This document shows positions 4,447-6,726 of a DNA stretch of 6,726 nt, piece after piece. Within the stretch, counting starts at the first letter, position 1. Every line of letters begins with the position of its first letter. The translations under genes were made by a program, and so were the position numbers. The notes under the pieces are model-generated. The model had not been told where the DNA came from and ran no database searches. It saw nothing but the letters and a program-made list of their open reading frames with translations. Source of the DNA: Chitinophagaceae bacterium (GTDB lineage Bacteria; Bacteroidota; Bacteroidia; Chitinophagales; Chitinophagaceae); assembly GCA_017989935.1 (NCBI GenBank), contig JAGNOY010000116.1, positions 1-6,726 of the forward strand, given 5' to 3'.

Positions 4447-6726
4447 TTAGAATGTGATTTTTAAGTTTACACCATAATTTCTCAAAGAAGGCACAGTGCC
4501 GAATTCAATACCTTGAACATTACCAGTACCAAATCCATTGATTTCAGGATCTGAGAATGTGTTCATGCGTTGACCGAATTCGTTCTTTTTCTTAGACACC
4601 CATAACAACAAATTATTTCCATAAACACCCACTTCAACCATACCAAATGGCGATTTTTTCATCCATCTTTTTGGAAGGCTATAGCTTAATGATGCTTCTC
4701 TCAACTTAGTGAAAGTAGCTGGTAAAATATTTATTTCATTATTAGATTGCTCAGTCCAGAATAATTCAGCACCTACTTTAGTCGTGTTAGTTGCATAAAC
4801 TCCAGGAGAAACTTCTTGCACTGAATTAGGTACCACGAAATCTTGACGATCATTGTATTCAGTTGAAGATGAAGATCCTACAAATTCCATGATATTTTTT
4901 AATCTAGAGTAGTAATATCCTCCATGTTTGTGGAAGAATAAGAAATGTAGCTTAAAACCTTTATAACTTAAGTCAGAACCAATACTTGCTATCCAATCTG
5001 GATTATAAGAACCGTATAGTTGAGCAGATTGACTTAAAATAGGCATTCCATTCGCATCACAGATGATTTTACCATCAGAGGTTCTTTCTGGGCCGATTGT
5101 GTAGAAGGACCCATATGATCGACCAACTGCTGCTACAACATCCATACCATTAAACCCACCTAAACTCAATTGTTTGTTTCCTCCAAACAATTCATCTATA
5201 TTATTTTTATTCTTGGCATAGGTTCCGAAAATATCCCATTTCAAACCATTCTTCATTCTAATTGGTGTGATAGTTCCTGCCAATTCTATCCCTTTATTGG
5301 TTATTTTACCTGCATTAAATACTCCTGTTGAATAACCTGACGAAGCGGGTAGGTCTATAGGTATAATTTGATTACGGCTTACATTTTTGTATACAGAAAA
5401 ATCCAAACGGATTCTATCTTCGAAGAAACCTAATTCTGTACCAAATTCAGTTGCTGTTGTTAATTCAGGGGTCAACACTGCATTATCTAAATTATTAGAT
5501 TGCGTGAATGCTGGTGTTGCATTTACCGGAAAAGTTAATTCAGAATTATTTGCGCCATCTGTTAAATATGTGATATCAAAAACAGGTTTTGTTAAATAAG
5601 CATTTGCATCATTACCTACTTTAGCCACACTGAATCTTAGTTTTCCATAAGACAATCCTTTGTCACTTAAGTTAGCTTCTTTATGCAATAATTCAGAAAA
5701 TAAGAAAGACACCGAGGCACTAGGATAAAAAAAAGAATTTTTGCCTTGTGGTAAGGTTGAAGACCAATCGTTACGACCAGTGACATTCATAAACAAGAAA
5801 TCTCTGTAATTAAATCCAATATCTGCATATAAACCTACCATTCTTCTTAAGAGCAAATTATTCTCTGCTTTGTAACCGTCGGCTGTATTATCTAGATTAT
5901 TAAAACCATTGGTAACGATTCCGTTAGTTTCAGCATAGGCAAATTTAGTTCTCTGTTGTCTTACATTATGACCCAATAATGCATTCATACTAAAATCTTT
6001 TGCTAAAGTTTGAGTAATAGTTAGCATTAAATCATTATTAGTTTCATTAAAGATTCTATTCGAAACTGCATATTTACCAGGTTCCTTGAGATGAACATTA
6101 AAATCATCTCTGTCAACATTATATTTAGGTTCAAACTGTGTAGTATGATCTGAATAAAAATCATTTGTTGTTCTGTTTAAAATAGTTAACCATTTTACTG
6201 GTTTATATGTCAAATCAATATTACCAGTTAAACGATCTACATTATTATCATTCTTATAGTTTTCAACCACATAATAAGGATTCACTGTGTAAGCTCCATA
6301 ATATCCTTCTAAGGTATTAAAAGGATCATTCAAATCTCGCAATTCACGCATAGGAATATCACGTGGTGTTTGATAAATCTGATCATAGAAAGAATTATTG
6401 GCTTGACCTTGAGCAAAAAGACTGGCTTTTACTTTTGTATAGTTTGCTCCAACTTGAGCAGACAATTTGTCATTGATGGTAGACCCACCATTGAAACGGA
6501 TACCAGTTCTTCTATACCCAGAATTTTCAACAATACCCTGATTGCTTAAGTTATTAAAAGATACATAATAATTTCCTTTATCATTGCCACCGCCGATAGA
6601 GAAATTATTTTCCCAAGTTTTAGCGCGACGGAAAAAATCTTTCACATTGTCAGGCTGAGCAACATAAGGTTTTACTTTTTGAACCCCATTGACAACATTA
6701 CCCCAAGGAGCTAATTTGCCATCAAA
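4447..6726 (-). CDS. SusC/RagA-family TonB-dependent outer-membrane transporter, partial (C-terminal 759 residues)
   Basis: This is the beta-barrel part of a SusC-type TonB-dependent transporter, which imports substrate captured by SusD using the proton-motive force passed on by TonB. The frame stays open to the right window edge. The first residues are FDGKLAPWG and then PYVAQPDNVKDFF, a typical SusC stretch at the start of the barrel. The GTG at 6645 is therefore an internal codon, not the start. Family segments include GRNDWSSTLP (near 5778-5749), the LTPELTTATEFGTELGFF region, the GVFNAGKITNKGIEL region, FTKLREASLSYSLP, and a C-terminal strand ending VNLKITF with the terminal aromatic expected for BAM insertion. 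About 250-350 residues are missing: signal peptide, carboxypeptidase-like domain and TonB box/plug. No frameshift is visible. It is first of the three visible operon genes; its promoter lies outside the window. Confidence 0.96.
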   Translation of the reverse strand, partial: FDGKLAPWGNVVNGVQKVKPYVAQPDNVKDFFRRAKTWENNFSIGGGNDKGNYYVSFNNLSNQGIVENSGYRRTGIRFNGGSTINDKLSAQVGANYTKVKASLFAQGQANNSFYDQIYQTPRDIPMRELRDLNDPFNTLEGYYGAYTVNPYYVVENYKNDNNVDRLTGNIDLTYKPVKWLTILNRTTNDFYSDHTTQFEPKYNVDRDDFNVHLKEPGKYAVSNRIFNETNNDLMLTITQTLAKDFSMNALLGHNVRQQRTKFAYAETNGIVTNGFNNLDNTADGYKAENNLLLRRMVGLYADIGFNYRDFLFMNVTGRNDWSSTLPQGKNSFFYPSASVSFLFSELLHKEANLSDKGLSYGKLRFSVAKVGNDANAYLTKPVFDITYLTDGANNSELTFPVNATPAFTQSNNLDNAVLTPELTTATEFGTELGFFEDRIRLDFSVYKNVSRNQIIPIDLPASSGYSTGVFNAGKITNKGIELAGTITPIRMKNGLKWDIFGTYAKNKNNIDELFGGNKQLSLGGFNGMDVVAAVGRSYGSFYTIGPERTSDGKIICDANGMPILSQSAQLYGSYNPDWIASIGSDLSYKGFKLHFLFFHKHGGYYYSRLKNIMEFVGSSSSTEYNDRQDFVVPNSVQEVSPGVYATNTTKVGAELFWTEQSNNEINILPATFTKLREASLSYSLPKRWMKKSPFGMVEVGVYGNNLLLWVSKKKNEFGQRMNTFSDPEINGFGTGNVQGIEFGTVPSLRNYGVNLKITF

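Noticed and set aside
6643..6645. GTG as a start codon for the SusC gene
   Set aside because: The same frame stays open to the window edge, and its upstream translation (FDGKLAPWG...PYVAQPDNV) is typical SusC sequence, so the gene begins outside the window.
1..6726. CRISPR array, tRNA or rRNA genes
   Set aside because: No regularly spaced repeats and no tRNA- or rRNA-like sequences were seen on either strand.

Overview
The window looks like chromosomal DNA from a Bacteroidota bacterium, probably Chitinophagales/Sphingobacteriia-like (an inference). It is AT-rich, carries a SusC/SusD outer-membrane uptake pair, has a six-domain ribosomal protein S1 with the Bacteroidota-type C-terminal tail, and uses A-rich leaders without Shine-Dalgarno sequences. 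All genes read on the minus strand, so transcription runs from high to low coordinates.

From right to left: 6726-4447 is the C-terminal three quarters of a SusC-family TonB-dependent transporter, with its 5' end outside the window. After 21 bp comes a SusD-like lipoprotein (4425-2968). After 25 bp comes a small lipoprotein (2942-2286) with an Ig-like domain and a BT_2262-like C-terminal domain. The three tightly packed genes form one operon closed by a strong UUCG-capped terminator (2263-2238). Together they would make an outer-membrane importer: SusC barrel, SusD lid and an accessory surface lipoprotein. No degradative enzyme is visible. Gene order and lipoprotein type resemble the Bacteroides BT2264-2263-2262 peptide importer, so oligopeptide uptake is a reasonable but unproven guess.

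A Bacteroidota-type promoter (TTTG-N20-TACCTTCG) overlaps the U-tract of that terminator and would drive rpsA (2133-313), encoding ribosomal protein bS1. The rpsA leader can form two mutually exclusive hairpins just upstream of the start codon, which may be an autoregulatory element. rpsA ends at its own terminator (292-263).

The last 270 bp before a new minus-strand ORF (starting at 43, cut by the window edge) are non-coding but structured. They hold a GC-rich motif with small hairpins (217-173) and a perfect 13-bp inverted repeat (106-94 / 54-42) whose inner arm overlaps the start codon. The ORF shows only 14 residues. It could be the N-terminus of an IS110-type transposase, in which case the leader is where a bridge RNA would lie, or of an unrelated enzyme such as a short-chain dehydrogenase. 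This left edge is the least explained part of the window.
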